The notes beneath the pieces were generated by a model that was given only the letters and a program-made list of their open reading frames with translations, was not told the DNA's origin and ran no database searches. A program made the position numbers and the translations under genes. A stretch of DNA of 64,000 bases from Acanthopleura granulata (Eukaryota > Mollusca > Polyplacophora > Chitonida > Chitonidae), in assembly GCA_016165875.1 (NCBI GenBank), contig JABBOT010000017.1, positions 2,124,186 to 2,188,185 of the forward strand. The letters are read 5' to 3'. The first letter of the stretch is position 1, and each line of letters begins with the position of its first letter. This document shows positions 1 to 10,437 of this stretch, one piece after another.

Positions 1-502
1 ACCTAATCTATCAGCGAGCGAGAAGACCAGCATTCTTTATCTACTGCACAGAAGAGCTCGTTTCTATGGAAAGCGGACTATTGTTGCATACGTTGCTCGA
101 AAGACTAGCGCTGTGGATAACGGTATATGCTCACGAGCCTGGGGATTTGCTACCCCAATACCTCCAAAGGGTAAACGAATATTAGATAACCGTGGAGACC
201 TAGTCCAACTCAATAGAGAAAATGAAAAATGTAACGTTCAGACACGATATATGCGGTTAATCGCTGAAATAGTAAGATCATAACCACATATGCAAAAAAT
301 CATAAAAATCGATGTATCTTACCCATATATCTCTATTAGACGAAATGAAAAAATACAATTTCGCAGAATATCAGGAAACGTCAACAGTATTCTGCAAAGC
401 AATTTGTGATCCAAGTTATAATTCAAAGTTTCCAAAGAAAAGGCAAGTTGTAGATAAATGCACTTTGGGTTATTTTTTTCACATAAATTTTACTTGCAAA
501 AT

Positions 503-546
<44 letters not shown>

Positions 547-831
547 TTCACATATTGCATCGCTATGACCCAGATATAAGCAGGTTTGGCATATTTAAAA
601 TTTCGATAGTTTGATGTAAAAAAAAAGTCATAATTTCCCAAATAAAACTTGTAAAAGCTGCTCAAGATAATGCAACCGACATCATTTGTCATTTGCATCC
701 ACCTTGTACGGATTTAAACCCATTAAGCCGCTATGATTTATTAATATTCTTAAGCAGTTAGGATTCGAGAAAATCACAGAGGCAGAGTGAGAGTACCTAC
801 AGAATTAACTGCGAAGTTGACTTTTTGTTCG
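1..831. other. Intergenic, AT-rich; TA tract only
   Basis: Apart from the TA microsatellite I see no gene, structured RNA or recognisable repeat. The short open frames on both strands run through the TA tract and are not credible genes. Confidence 0.6.
505..542. repeat. (TA)n microsatellite, about 19 units
   Basis: Perfect alternating TA for about 38 bases, followed by AAAG. Confidence 0.97.
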
Positions 832-949
832 ATTTATTTATTTATTTGATTGGTGTTTTTACGCCATGCTCAAGAATATTTGACTTATACCACGGCGACC
901 AGCAGTGCTGTGGGAGGAAACTGGGCAGAGCCCGGGAGAAACGCACGAC
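832..949 (-). repeat. SINE fragment, mollusc type (3' tail and core)
   Basis: Read on the plus strand it begins with the reversed tail TTTATTTATTTGATTGGTG, then TACGCCATGCTCAAGAATAT, a copy of the 'CGGCG(A/G)CCAGCA' core and 'GGGCAGAGCCCGGG'. The element is therefore in minus orientation and lacks its tRNA-like head. It matches the other copies listed here at many positions. Confidence 0.8.
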
Positions 950-3900
950 ATTTCTTTCGACTTGACACAGCAGGTTTATACACATGCATTGCACTGACTT
1001 AAGAAAAACTTGTTACAGGTTAAATTGATAGTAAACGACAAATTCTGAGTCTTCGAATAAAAATCTTTTACTTTCCTCAAACGTTTAGCGAACTTACCCG
1101 AGCCAAACTTTGCTAGATTTCCATACACAAAGGAAATGCTTTTAAAAGGTAAAAACGCCCTGTTGATGGCCATAACTTCCTAATGCAAAGGTGTCCCGTG
1201 GATTGGTTATATGACTGCACATTATACAAAGGCTTCGCGGTGAGAAAACAACACATGCGTAAATGACCAAGGCATGAACCCTATCGTCCATTAGCTAAAG
1301 AGAAAAGACATGGACACGTGCGAAGAGTATTAATGACCATAATGTTGTTCCATCTAATCGCACACATTAGGGATGTTAATGAAATTCTCTATGAACTAAC
1401 TGTCAGATTCGAAAAAAGCCAACAAGACGTCATACGACATACCTAATCGGACATTGCGATGAAACAATTTCGCCACACTGGCCTTTACTGGATAACTGCG
1501 CAGTTGAATGATTTTACGATACAGTGGTGTCTAATCAACAGTGCTTAATACAGCACACCAGCAAAACTAGCCCAGTATTAAGTGATGTGTCAGGCTTCCC
1601 TCTCAAACACCACCAGTACCTATTCCCCCTGAATGGTCTAAGCTAAGCTCTTAATGCACTGAGGCTCTGTGGGCTGGAATACCAGTAGGTACTCAAATGG
1701 AGGCCACATTTTTAGGAGTTCTTTGCATGTTACAGCTATTAAAGTCGCTCAAATAAATATCACCGCATAAGTTAAGTTAAAACATTCCCACTTAAGTAAT
1801 GTGACAGGGGGCTACTACGCTCTCTAAGTTTGATACCATAAAACTCTACCACGGCGAAGCCGCTCATCTGTCACCAGAGACTATCCAGGTTGACGTGTTG
1901 CAGTATTAAGTTTCTGCTCCATGCCACAGAGCGAGGATTAAAAAAAAGTAAGAAAGCAATTATTTATTTCAAATACTTTCCTCTTTAACACTACCAAATT
2001 AACATTACGGGCAATAAATGCATACAACGGTTGGCCGCATACAGATTTTATTTTATCCATGTTAGATTTATTTCTTTATTTGAATGTTGTTTAACTACAA
2101 ACTCTGCAAGTATTTACGATACATTCACTTTTTTCTCATTTGGGAGTTTTTGAATAAATGGATGATTATAGCTACAGTGGAATTTTTTGAAGCCGGGATG
2201 AGTAATCCTAATTAACACCAACGCTTAGCCATTATAAACGACGTTTACAGATAATTCTATTGTTACAAATGCATTCATACCGACCATTCTAGCGTTTATT
2301 CGGAAAACAACTTCACGAGTCATTTTTTCTGTACGTCTTTAGAACAATTATATCTCAAAGCCTCAACTGGAAACAATCCATTTGACGACAGCGTTAGCTA
2401 AACTTAACCGATACAGCTGTAATGTTATGTCAAATTGACATCCAGCGAGGAGGTTTCACACGTCATGCCCCGACGTCTGATAGCATTCAACACGTCAAGT
2501 ACCACCGATGTCCTCAATTATTAATTATGACACCCAAGTGTTGTATTTAATTTTCCCAACAGTGTGTTCCTGTCAGAAGGCGACGAGCTTGAAATACCAA
2601 TGCCACCGCAAGCGCACGGTTGTCAATTATTTCTGGATTTCAGTCGGCTGTGTGACCGTGCCGCGCGCTTATTATCTCGTCTCGACCGCGCCGTGTAAGA
2701 ATATAACAAATCTCCTGGATAGAAAAAACCTTCAATTCCAAAAACATTGACAGCCATTGATTGTCGGCATAAATAATATATGTGCTTCCGATGCGCTCAA
2801 CCCCACCTGCTAACGAGCAGGGAAGGTCTAAGGCAAGGAAATTGTTAAGGATAAATACACTGGTATCTGACAAAAAAATCATTCTAATAAAGCTCCTCGA
2901 TACCTGTCTATTTTCAAGCAGGCGAGACTCTATTGATATTGTAGATAGAGGTGACAAGAAAAGTAGGCCGCACACGGCGGATTACACAAAGGTTTCAATA
3001 GAGCCGGTTGACAGAATATCAATATTTAAATAGGCCTAATAAACCCGCTAGATCCGGTAGAAAGCGCATTCCAGAAGAACATTTGCTCCGATACCATAAT
3101 CCACTTGCGGTAGTTCAAACCGGGTTATGGAGGGAACAAAAGGACTTATTCGCCATATTTATTGCACAGAACATATAAAAGAGGAACCTTGCCAGATTTT
3201 GCAAACTCGGACCTTACGTACTCATCTACCAAAATTGTTTTCCTGCTACAGTGCTTGTGTGCCATTTAACTGATTTATGTACACACGCAGTCAGAAATTT
3301 GCCGTACTACAGGAAGGAACAAACGGGAGCATATTTATGGTGTTGTTTAGGCAAGGAGTTTTTTTAACATAGAAAGGATAGTACCTTAATATGCAGTTTT
3401 CTTGGAACATGTACGCGGAATGGATCACTTGAATTTTTCCCAAACATACAGTGATTGTCTAACTACAATAAGTCGTAATTAGGAACATTTCTGTGCATAG
3501 AGCTCTAACACTTATCACAAGGGGAGGGATTACGTGTTAATATTAGCCGTGCGATATTTAAACCTTAAAGATTTGGGTATTTTTAGCCCAATATTGAGCT
3601 CCACCTGCACTTAGAAACAGTGTGGCGCGACATTTTCGATTTCTTCTGGTCTGAAGAAAAAGCAGAAAACCAGATAGTTCCCTGACCTTTCACCTCTGCA
3701 CAATCTGTCAACCCGGATGAGTGGCGAATAACCGCAGCATCGGAGCGGAAAGACACTCGGAGAAGGGAGATAGATTGCGTGCAGAAGTGACCACGTGACC
3801 GGATGTGACGCCACAAATGGCGGACTTGTACAGGAATGTCTACTTAAAGCCCTAGACGTTTGAGGTTTTGTACCATGTCAAATTGTCAGCAGGAAGACGA

Positions 3901-5630
3901 GGACCGCATTCTCTAGTCTTCAGACCCGCCTGGAATCCAGGAAGTCACCTAACACAGACCCGTCAGCTCTGGTCACTATAACAAGAACGTAGTGGACTGT
4001 GCTTATTCCTTGATCTGGACTTTAATACAGCCATCCGTTTTCAAAAAGAATCTACAAAACTAATCCAGTTAGCCGACTAGTAATTTTGCCGAGCGAGTTT
4101 CACAGCTAAGAATATGTCTGGATATGGAATGAAGCTTTTTCCCTTAGATTTTGAAAGTTGGCCCAAAATCCTTAGACACTTGTGGGGGTCGCCAGGAAGA
4201 AGCAAATATGGCTTTATAGTGTTATATATTATGTTATATAAATAGAAATAAATCAGTTTCTTTCACCACAGGGAATTCTTCATAATTCACGAAAATTCGA
4301 GAATAAAGATGATGGGTAATTATCATATCCTAAATCAATAAATGTAACCAAACTGGAGAGCTAGCGTGAAAGGAAAAATTGAATAGAACAGGTATCAGTT
4401 AAAAAATAACAATCAGTCAAACTGAAGATAAGTCGTCGTGTCGGAAATTTTAAATCTCAACCACAGTTTCTCTTTCGGAAATATATGTTTGCAATCTATA
4501 GAACTCCATGATTCTAGAATTTAGGTATTGTTGTACATTATAACATTCGATTAACATAACATGAGAAAATGACTCATGCAGATGACTAATGTTCTTGCCT
4601 TAGATACGCGTCCTTATCTCATATACTGACCCTTGTTATGTTAGCGGGTATACCGTAAAGCGGTGAGGCCACGCTGTAAATTGCGGCACCCGTCTATCGT
4701 TATGTCGTAACTCGAAAATCAAGCACTGATTAATGTAAAATACAAACAGGAAAACCCAAAGATGACTGACCGTCACATTCCTGTTCTACGTGAAACGGGC
4801 CCTCTGACACGCCAGAATCAAGGAGAGATTCCTGCATTCTTACAAAGCAATCATATGTCTGGAAAAAACGGAATCCAACCGTATATTGATACATCTTGAG
4901 TGCTAACACAGAATAGTACAGTGCTTCACTTTGTTAAATAATGATACACGATGTTAATTTTCGCTCGATCTAGGCGACATTCACCTACATGTACTAATCA
5001 TCAACAATAATGTACGAGATGCAAGGAATATATTAGTCGTGTAAATTTCACCAGTATCCAAAGACGGCACGATGCTATTTTGTGCGTTGTCATTAGTTAA
5101 AATATGTACATAAGATGAGCTTTCACTACAACAGTTAATATATCCTGCATGGCTATATTATTCAATACGTTGCATAAACTGCTCTTGGCTTCGGAATTTC
5201 AAGCAGTTGTGAAGCATAGCGACAGAGATTCTCGACACCTTACTCGACAGCCGTATTTGCTCACTAGACATGAATGCACACTTTGTTGTCACCATCTGCT
5301 TGTATATCGTATGGAGTAATAATGATACATTTCCTTAATGATGTCGAATGGTTGTGTACGTGGCGTGTCAATGGCCTTTAGCGGGCCAGTTGAGACTGTA
5401 CACTGACAGATACGGCAGTCGATCTGGGCCAAGATGTGAAAATGTCTATAATTCCATCAACAACGTCTGCTTTCGATGTTTTCGTCTTCAGAAGAGGCGT
5501 TTTCGTATAGTGTGTGTGTATTCACAGTATTCTGGATACTTAATAACATTACAAAACATATCCGGTTCTGTCAAGAGATCGTATCTGTGAGTATCTCCCG
5601 AATAACTGCTGCCGTTTTATTGTCCTTTTT
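950..5630. other. Intergenic, no gene recognised
   Basis: About 4.7 kb of AT-rich DNA. The only item noted is the promoter-like motif cluster near 3.8 kb. Open frames of 60-110 codons overlap each other on both strands without coding bias. Confidence 0.55.
3785..3830. promoter_or_regulatory. Promoter-like motif cluster: E-box, ETS, CRE-like, YY1-like
   Basis: Within 35 bases there are CACGTG (3792-3797) in the form CCACGTGAC, an ETS-type CCGGAT (3799-3804), a CRE-half-like TGACGCC (3806-3812) and AAATGGCGG (3815-3823). This combination is typical of animal CpG promoters. The contained ATG (3817) opens only 12 codons (MADLYRNVYLKP) before TAG at 3853. No coding exon was identified on either side, so this is a motif observation only. 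Confidence 0.25.
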
Positions 5631-5680
5631 GAAGACCAGTCATGATTGTCATGCGCTGACCTGATAAATATCACTTCCTG
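5631..5680 (+). repeat. Direct repeat, copy 1 (50 bp)
   Basis: Starts GAAGACCAGTCATGATTGTC and is repeated 106 bases downstream with about five substitutions. The shared part includes TGATTGTCATGCGCTGA. Confidence 0.85.
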
Positions 5681-5736
5681 CCTTGACGGTTTCCTCTCAT
5701 ATCGCCCATGACTGAGGCCACTTTGCTACCCTGTTT

Positions 5737-5786
5737 GAAGACGAGCGATGATTGTCATGCGCTGATCTGGTAAATAGCACTTTCTG
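5737..5786 (+). repeat. Direct repeat, copy 2 (50 bp)
   Basis: Starts GAAGACGAGCGATGATTGTC and matches copy 1 without gaps. It looks like an old local duplication. Confidence 0.85.
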
Positions 5787-6205
5787 TCACAATGGCACGA
5801 GACTGTCTGCCCTCTGTTACGACAAGGCGACATCTACTGGCACAAGTTCGCCGGGGTCACGTCAATATTAAATAGGCAAAGCCCAGATAGGAACTAAGTG
5901 GATTATCTCGATTGCATATGTCAGAAATCTGCCATTTTGTACATGACTGTATCTTTGTTCAAAGAATAATTAAATACTTTCTTACACTCCCCAATTTTTG
6001 GGGGTAAAACGGTATTGAAGCCTAAAACATGCAGAGCATATTACACTTCCTACTTGGTCCTTTTTAGCCAATACTGGAGTACATTTGGCAAGCTACTGGT
6101 TAACTTTAAGGGTATGCATATGTGACATTCGGCAGAAAATTTGAAAATGTGTACATTACGCTATGGTCGTACTTTACACAGCACAACAACAAACCTATTA
6201 AATGT

Positions 6206-6262
6206 ATGAATGAATGATTTTGGCTTAACGCCACATTGGCAATGTCTCTACCATATCGTGGT
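6206..6262. repeat. Fragment of a dispersed mollusc-type repeat
   Basis: The stretch TGATTTTGGCTTAACGCC followed by GGCAATGT and ATATCGTGGTG resembles a tail I recall from many gastropod and bivalve loci ('TTGGCTTTACGCC ... AATAT(T/C)..CACGGCG'). Identification is from memory. Confidence 0.4.
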
Positions 6263-7138
6263 GATTAAAATAATAAGCTTTATTCAGTATATGTCAAATG
6301 AATATAAGCCAAGTAAATCTTTTCTAATACTGTCTTAATATCTTGTAAGACAATTACGTTGTCTGGAACAGAGAGGACATTTGTCATTTTTCATTAACTT
6401 CCCAAACTGAAAAACAAAGTCTTGTATATGCGTCCATGGTACACTTAGATTGCCCACATTCGCAGGAATATCTGACAATCAGGTAAAGCCTTTCAAGGCT
6501 TATGTCGGTTACTTGGCTTGAGCTGTTCAGTGGCCTAAACAATATTTTAGAAAAATGCGGTCTAGATCGAAACATGAAGATTATTGTAGATGACAATTTA
6601 TATAAATATCAAAAAGCGATGCATGCTTTTTCTCAGGTCATGCAGGTCATTGTCACAGGATATAATTAGGTCAATCTCGTTGCTAACAATGTTATATATA
6701 CTGTCTATATTTGGTGTTTAATAAGGATTATTTTTAGCCTTTCATTGCCGTGTTATGTTTAGTATAAGTAACGGTATGGTTGAATACAAATTTGCCTATC
6801 TTGGACATCATGACACCCTGAGCTGATTCCCATGGTTGATGTGTACAGATAGCCACACAATACTGGTATAAGACGAGTGATCTTCAACAAACATTAGTCT
6901 GTGTTGACCACTTTGATGTTATCACCAGGGTCCATGTTCATATCCTGTGTCCTAGAAATCGAAACCACTCAGCCAGGACACATTCCCAGCCCACTTTATG
7001 ATACTGGTTTGATGACAGAGATTCACAACAAGCATGTATATCAGTGGGAAAATTTTCATCTGCAGGAGAAGCATATTAACTGCCAAACAAATCAGCTTTT
7101 TGGTGGGTTATTCTAATCTGTGGTAAATTTTAATTATC

Positions 7139-7275
7139 AAGATTGTGTTGACTTTTGATTATGTTTCTGGTTAGGAAACTAAGGTCATATCTCATCGAGA
7201 TTTTTATTCTCAAGTGTCTTGCTGTTTCTTTCATTCATTAGGACTGGAGGAAAATACCGGAGGAATATAACTGAT
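7139..7275 (+). repeat. 137-bp direct repeat, copy 1
   Basis: Begins AAGATTGTGTTGACTTTTGA and ends GGAATATAACTGAT. Aligns over its whole length, roughly 80% identical by eye, with 7811-7949. The two copies have sharp shared ends. Confidence 0.85.
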
Positions 7276-7810
7276 GGGCCTAGAGCCTGAAAGTCTGACT
7301 TCTCTTACATTCATACGTTCACCCGTAGTTAAAATATTTTCTTATCATACATTTGCTTTTTCTCTAAATTTCTTCATCCGGAAAACACATTTTCTTTCAG
7401 CCGATATCAAAGAACGATAAACTAAAGTAGTATATACTTGCAAACAAGTTCCAAAGTTAGGAGTTATAGCTTTATCCACAGCTGAACATCATAACGGCAG
7501 CGATTTTTTGTGAATTTAAAAAATTTAGTTTTCTTCTGAAATACTAAGAAAATCTCAGAAATTATTCCTTTAAACATGCATTGATCCGGTATGATTTTTG
7601 TTTTCTTTAATGACACAGAAATTTTTAAAAAATTAAATCAACATAGTATTTCAGTTATATGCATGAGATTTAGCTCTATGCAAAGAAAACTCAAAACATG
7701 TGTCTTCTTTGACATAACACTTGACAATATTTAACCTTTCTGGTAGTCCATATTGTAATATTAGTGATTTTCCTAAATTTTGAACATCGTTTTAAATAAT
7801 TTTATTTCCT

Positions 7811-7949
7811 AAGATTGTGTTGACTTTTGATTATGGTTCTGGCCAGGAAACTGAGATCGTATCTCAAGGACATTTTTATTCTCAAATACCTTGCTATTTC
7901 TTAAATTTATCAGGACTCGGGGGAAATTGTGTGCTAGAATATAACTGAT
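7811..7949 (+). repeat. 139-bp direct repeat, copy 2
   Basis: Same orientation as copy 1, separated from it by 535 bases of AT-rich sequence (7276-7810) in which I recognise nothing. The pair could be a duplication, two copies of a short dispersed element, or short terminal repeats of a small retroelement. Confidence 0.85.
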
Positions 7950-8894
7950 TAAAACTTATTTTAATATCGTAGCGTTACGTGATTGGCTGGGGAGGGAACC
8001 TGATAATGAGTTACGAGGGTATACATCCAAGCTGCCAACGATTGATGGAGGTGAGAGAGAACATCTAAAGACTAACGAACGCTTTCGTTTCAAAACTATG
8101 GGAGATTTTTTTCTCCGTGCACATGTAGAACCGAGCTGTAGATCCACAGTATTTTTCGAAGCAAAGAATATCTTTTTTTTTGGAAACTTTTCAACGTTCA
8201 GAGAGGCAAAGAGCATTCTAAACCCGTGGGCTTCCGGTCGGCTGTCACTCAGACAACGTCGAAGGCAAACGGACGTTTCCGAGTCAAGCGCGGGTTGGAC
8301 TGTAAATTGTTTGCAATGTTGCTTGACTTGTTGCAGTTGGATGCAGAATGTTTTCGTGAGCAGATCTTTGATGAAGTGTTCTTATTGCGCAGTATGTATT
8401 ATCTTTGTGGGTGAAATCCCCCGGATTATACTAGATCCAAGATAGCTGCGGGGTCGGCACTCCAATGCAGGAAGGAGGCAAATCAAACGTTTGTACGAGA
8501 CGATCAAAACTTTTTCACATCCTAAGGGTGTGAAAATGGGCAGATAACCATGTATCGTCTACTTTTTCTTGTGTTCTTTCTCACGTGTACGTCTACACGC
8601 GTTGTGTTTAAAGGAGCTGACTTCGTTCGCAAATTATCTACGAAGACGGCGATATTTGACGTAATACAGATTCGTATGCATGTAGAGTAGTGTGGTGAAC
8701 CTGCAAATTGCGTACAACAATAGAGATTTGTAAGTAAATGAAATCCAAAAGACTGTTCTTTGTAGTATATTCTCCTGCCTCTAATGCGTTCAACATCAAA
8801 AAAGGGACGGGAAAAAGCCTTGAAAAAGACACAGTCTATGTTTGCCTTTATGCATATCTCACTTCATGATCCGATTCAAACAGATTGAGAATAA
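7950..8894. other. Intergenic, no gene recognised
   Basis: A GC-richer patch around 8220-8350 gives overlapping open frames on both strands, none recognisable. Confidence 0.5.
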
Positions 8895-8992
8895 TGCAGT
8901 GTAAAAGCATAGTGTAAACAGCAAAGCATATGTGGTGTAAGCAGAAAAGTATATTTAATGTACGTAGGATAGCATAGTGTAAGCAAAAAAGA
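8895..8992 (+). repeat. Short degenerate repeat around GCATAGTGTAA
   Basis: GCAGTGTAAAA, GCATAGTGTAAACAGCAAA, GCATATGTGGTGTAAGCAG and GCATAGTGTAAGCAAAAAAG follow one another in 100 bases. It precedes the larger decayed array at 9.08 kb. Confidence 0.6.
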
Positions 8993-9079
8993 GTACTTAA
9001 GTCGTGCTTCATCAGCATCCACCCTCGCACTATTGTTACGATAGCTAAGGCATCCTGGGTTCAATGTAATGTCATGTAT

Positions 9080-10070
9080 GTCTATAATTAACTAATACAT
9101 CTGGTACTAGCATGACGTAAGTTTATACATTCACTGTCATTCATGCCATGAATATGGCACATATACACGTATTTGCCAGTATATGGTGCAAATATATGTA
9201 TATATGCAAATATCAATCAGCAAATATGGCTTTGATATAACGTTTGGCTATTACGCCTCAGACCTGACTCTAATATGACAAAATGCATGTATTATTTACT
9301 TACGATGCATCAAGAAGACAAATATACACTTATGAACCATCTCATCGGGTAGTAGTATGGCGTACATATGTGAATTTATCATCACATCACTATTACGTAT
9401 TCACGCGTATTGACTGTATTAGCTCTCATTATCGTGTTGCGCAAATATGTGCATTTAACACTACATATTACCAATAATACATACATCAGCATCACGCACA
9501 CATGTGTATTTGCCATTACCCCTGGCACCAGTGTGATGTAAATATATGTATTTACCATCATGTATGACTACATCTCGGATTAATATGATGCCATTAACAT
9601 GTAAAAGACATGTAATTACTATCATAAATGGCATGAATGTGATTCGTATACACATATATATTAAACGTATCATTTTTCATTATTGTGACCCACCGGAAAA
9701 TTTGCACAACACTGACCGTCTATGGCGACAATGTGTTCATTTTCGTGAGAAATCGTATGAACGCAACAATATGCGTCTACCACCATATGACATCAATATG
9801 ATGCATATGTACGCATTAACGATTACACCTGACATTAATACGACGTAAGGATACTGTATTTACCGGTATGTATGACATCAACATGACGCACAGATATATA
9901 ATCCGCTACATTTGTAAGTAATATGACGCAAAGGTTCTCATTAACTGTCACATGAGGCATAAATGTGACGCATTAACGTATTGACAATCACATGTAACAT
10001 TAAGTACAATAGGTACATACGTATTTACCATTAACAAAAGTGTCAGTATGACGCATATGTGTTCTTGTTA
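9080..10070 (+). repeat. Decayed minisatellite array with ATGACGCA / TGTATTTACCAT motif
   Basis: About 1 kb in which variants of ATGACGCA, a (C/A)ATATGTGTATT stretch, TTACCAT and TATGACATCA recur in the same order every few tens of bases, for example near 9112, 9357, 9436, 9500, 9535, 9580, 9795, 9838, 9885, 9921, 9967 and 10046. Units differ in length and are heavily substituted. The stretch 9680-9775 interrupts the array. Confidence 0.7.
9695..9761 (+). repeat. 67-bp repeat, copy 1, inside the decayed array
   Basis: Starts GGAAAATTTGCACAACACTG and matches 10371-10437 at 63 of 67 positions without gaps, much more similar than the surrounding array units are to each other. Confidence 0.9.
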
Positions 10071-10370
10071 CCCATAACTTGCGACAGAAACAGATACCTG
10101 GCCTACTTGCCTACGTGTCCTGATTTAAAACATTAAATGCCACTGTCCTTTCTTCACGTTATCTCTCATTTTTTAAGATCTCAAACGGATGTCGCCGGGT
10201 ATTGAGAGATGGCGGCAACGAATCTCTTCATATTCATTTGTATTTCCATTTCCATGAAAATTATATTCACATTTGAAGTCAGGGTGGGGATGTGCTCGTT
10301 ATAAATCAAGGTAGAACCATCTTTCATTTGACCCACACCCGAAGAATGTCCTTCATCACATTTAGAATGT

Positions 10371-10437
10371 GGAAAATTTGCACAACATTCACCGTCTATG
10401 GCGACAATGTGTTCATTTTCCTCAGAAATCGTATGAA
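10371..10437 (+). repeat. 67-bp repeat, copy 2
   Basis: Contains CCGTCTATGGCGACAATGTG identical to copy 1; both end AGAAATCGTATGAA. Open reading frames cross both copies but in different frames, so there is no support for an exon duplication. Confidence 0.9.

Noticed and set aside
312..698. Overlapping frames through the TA tract
   Set aside because: They are produced by the TA repeat (Ile-Tyr runs) on both strands.
10209..10304. ATGGCGGCAACG with a short hydrophobic peptide resembling a signal sequence
   Set aside because: Stops after about 30 codons and has no convincing donor; AT-rich codons alone give hydrophobic peptides.
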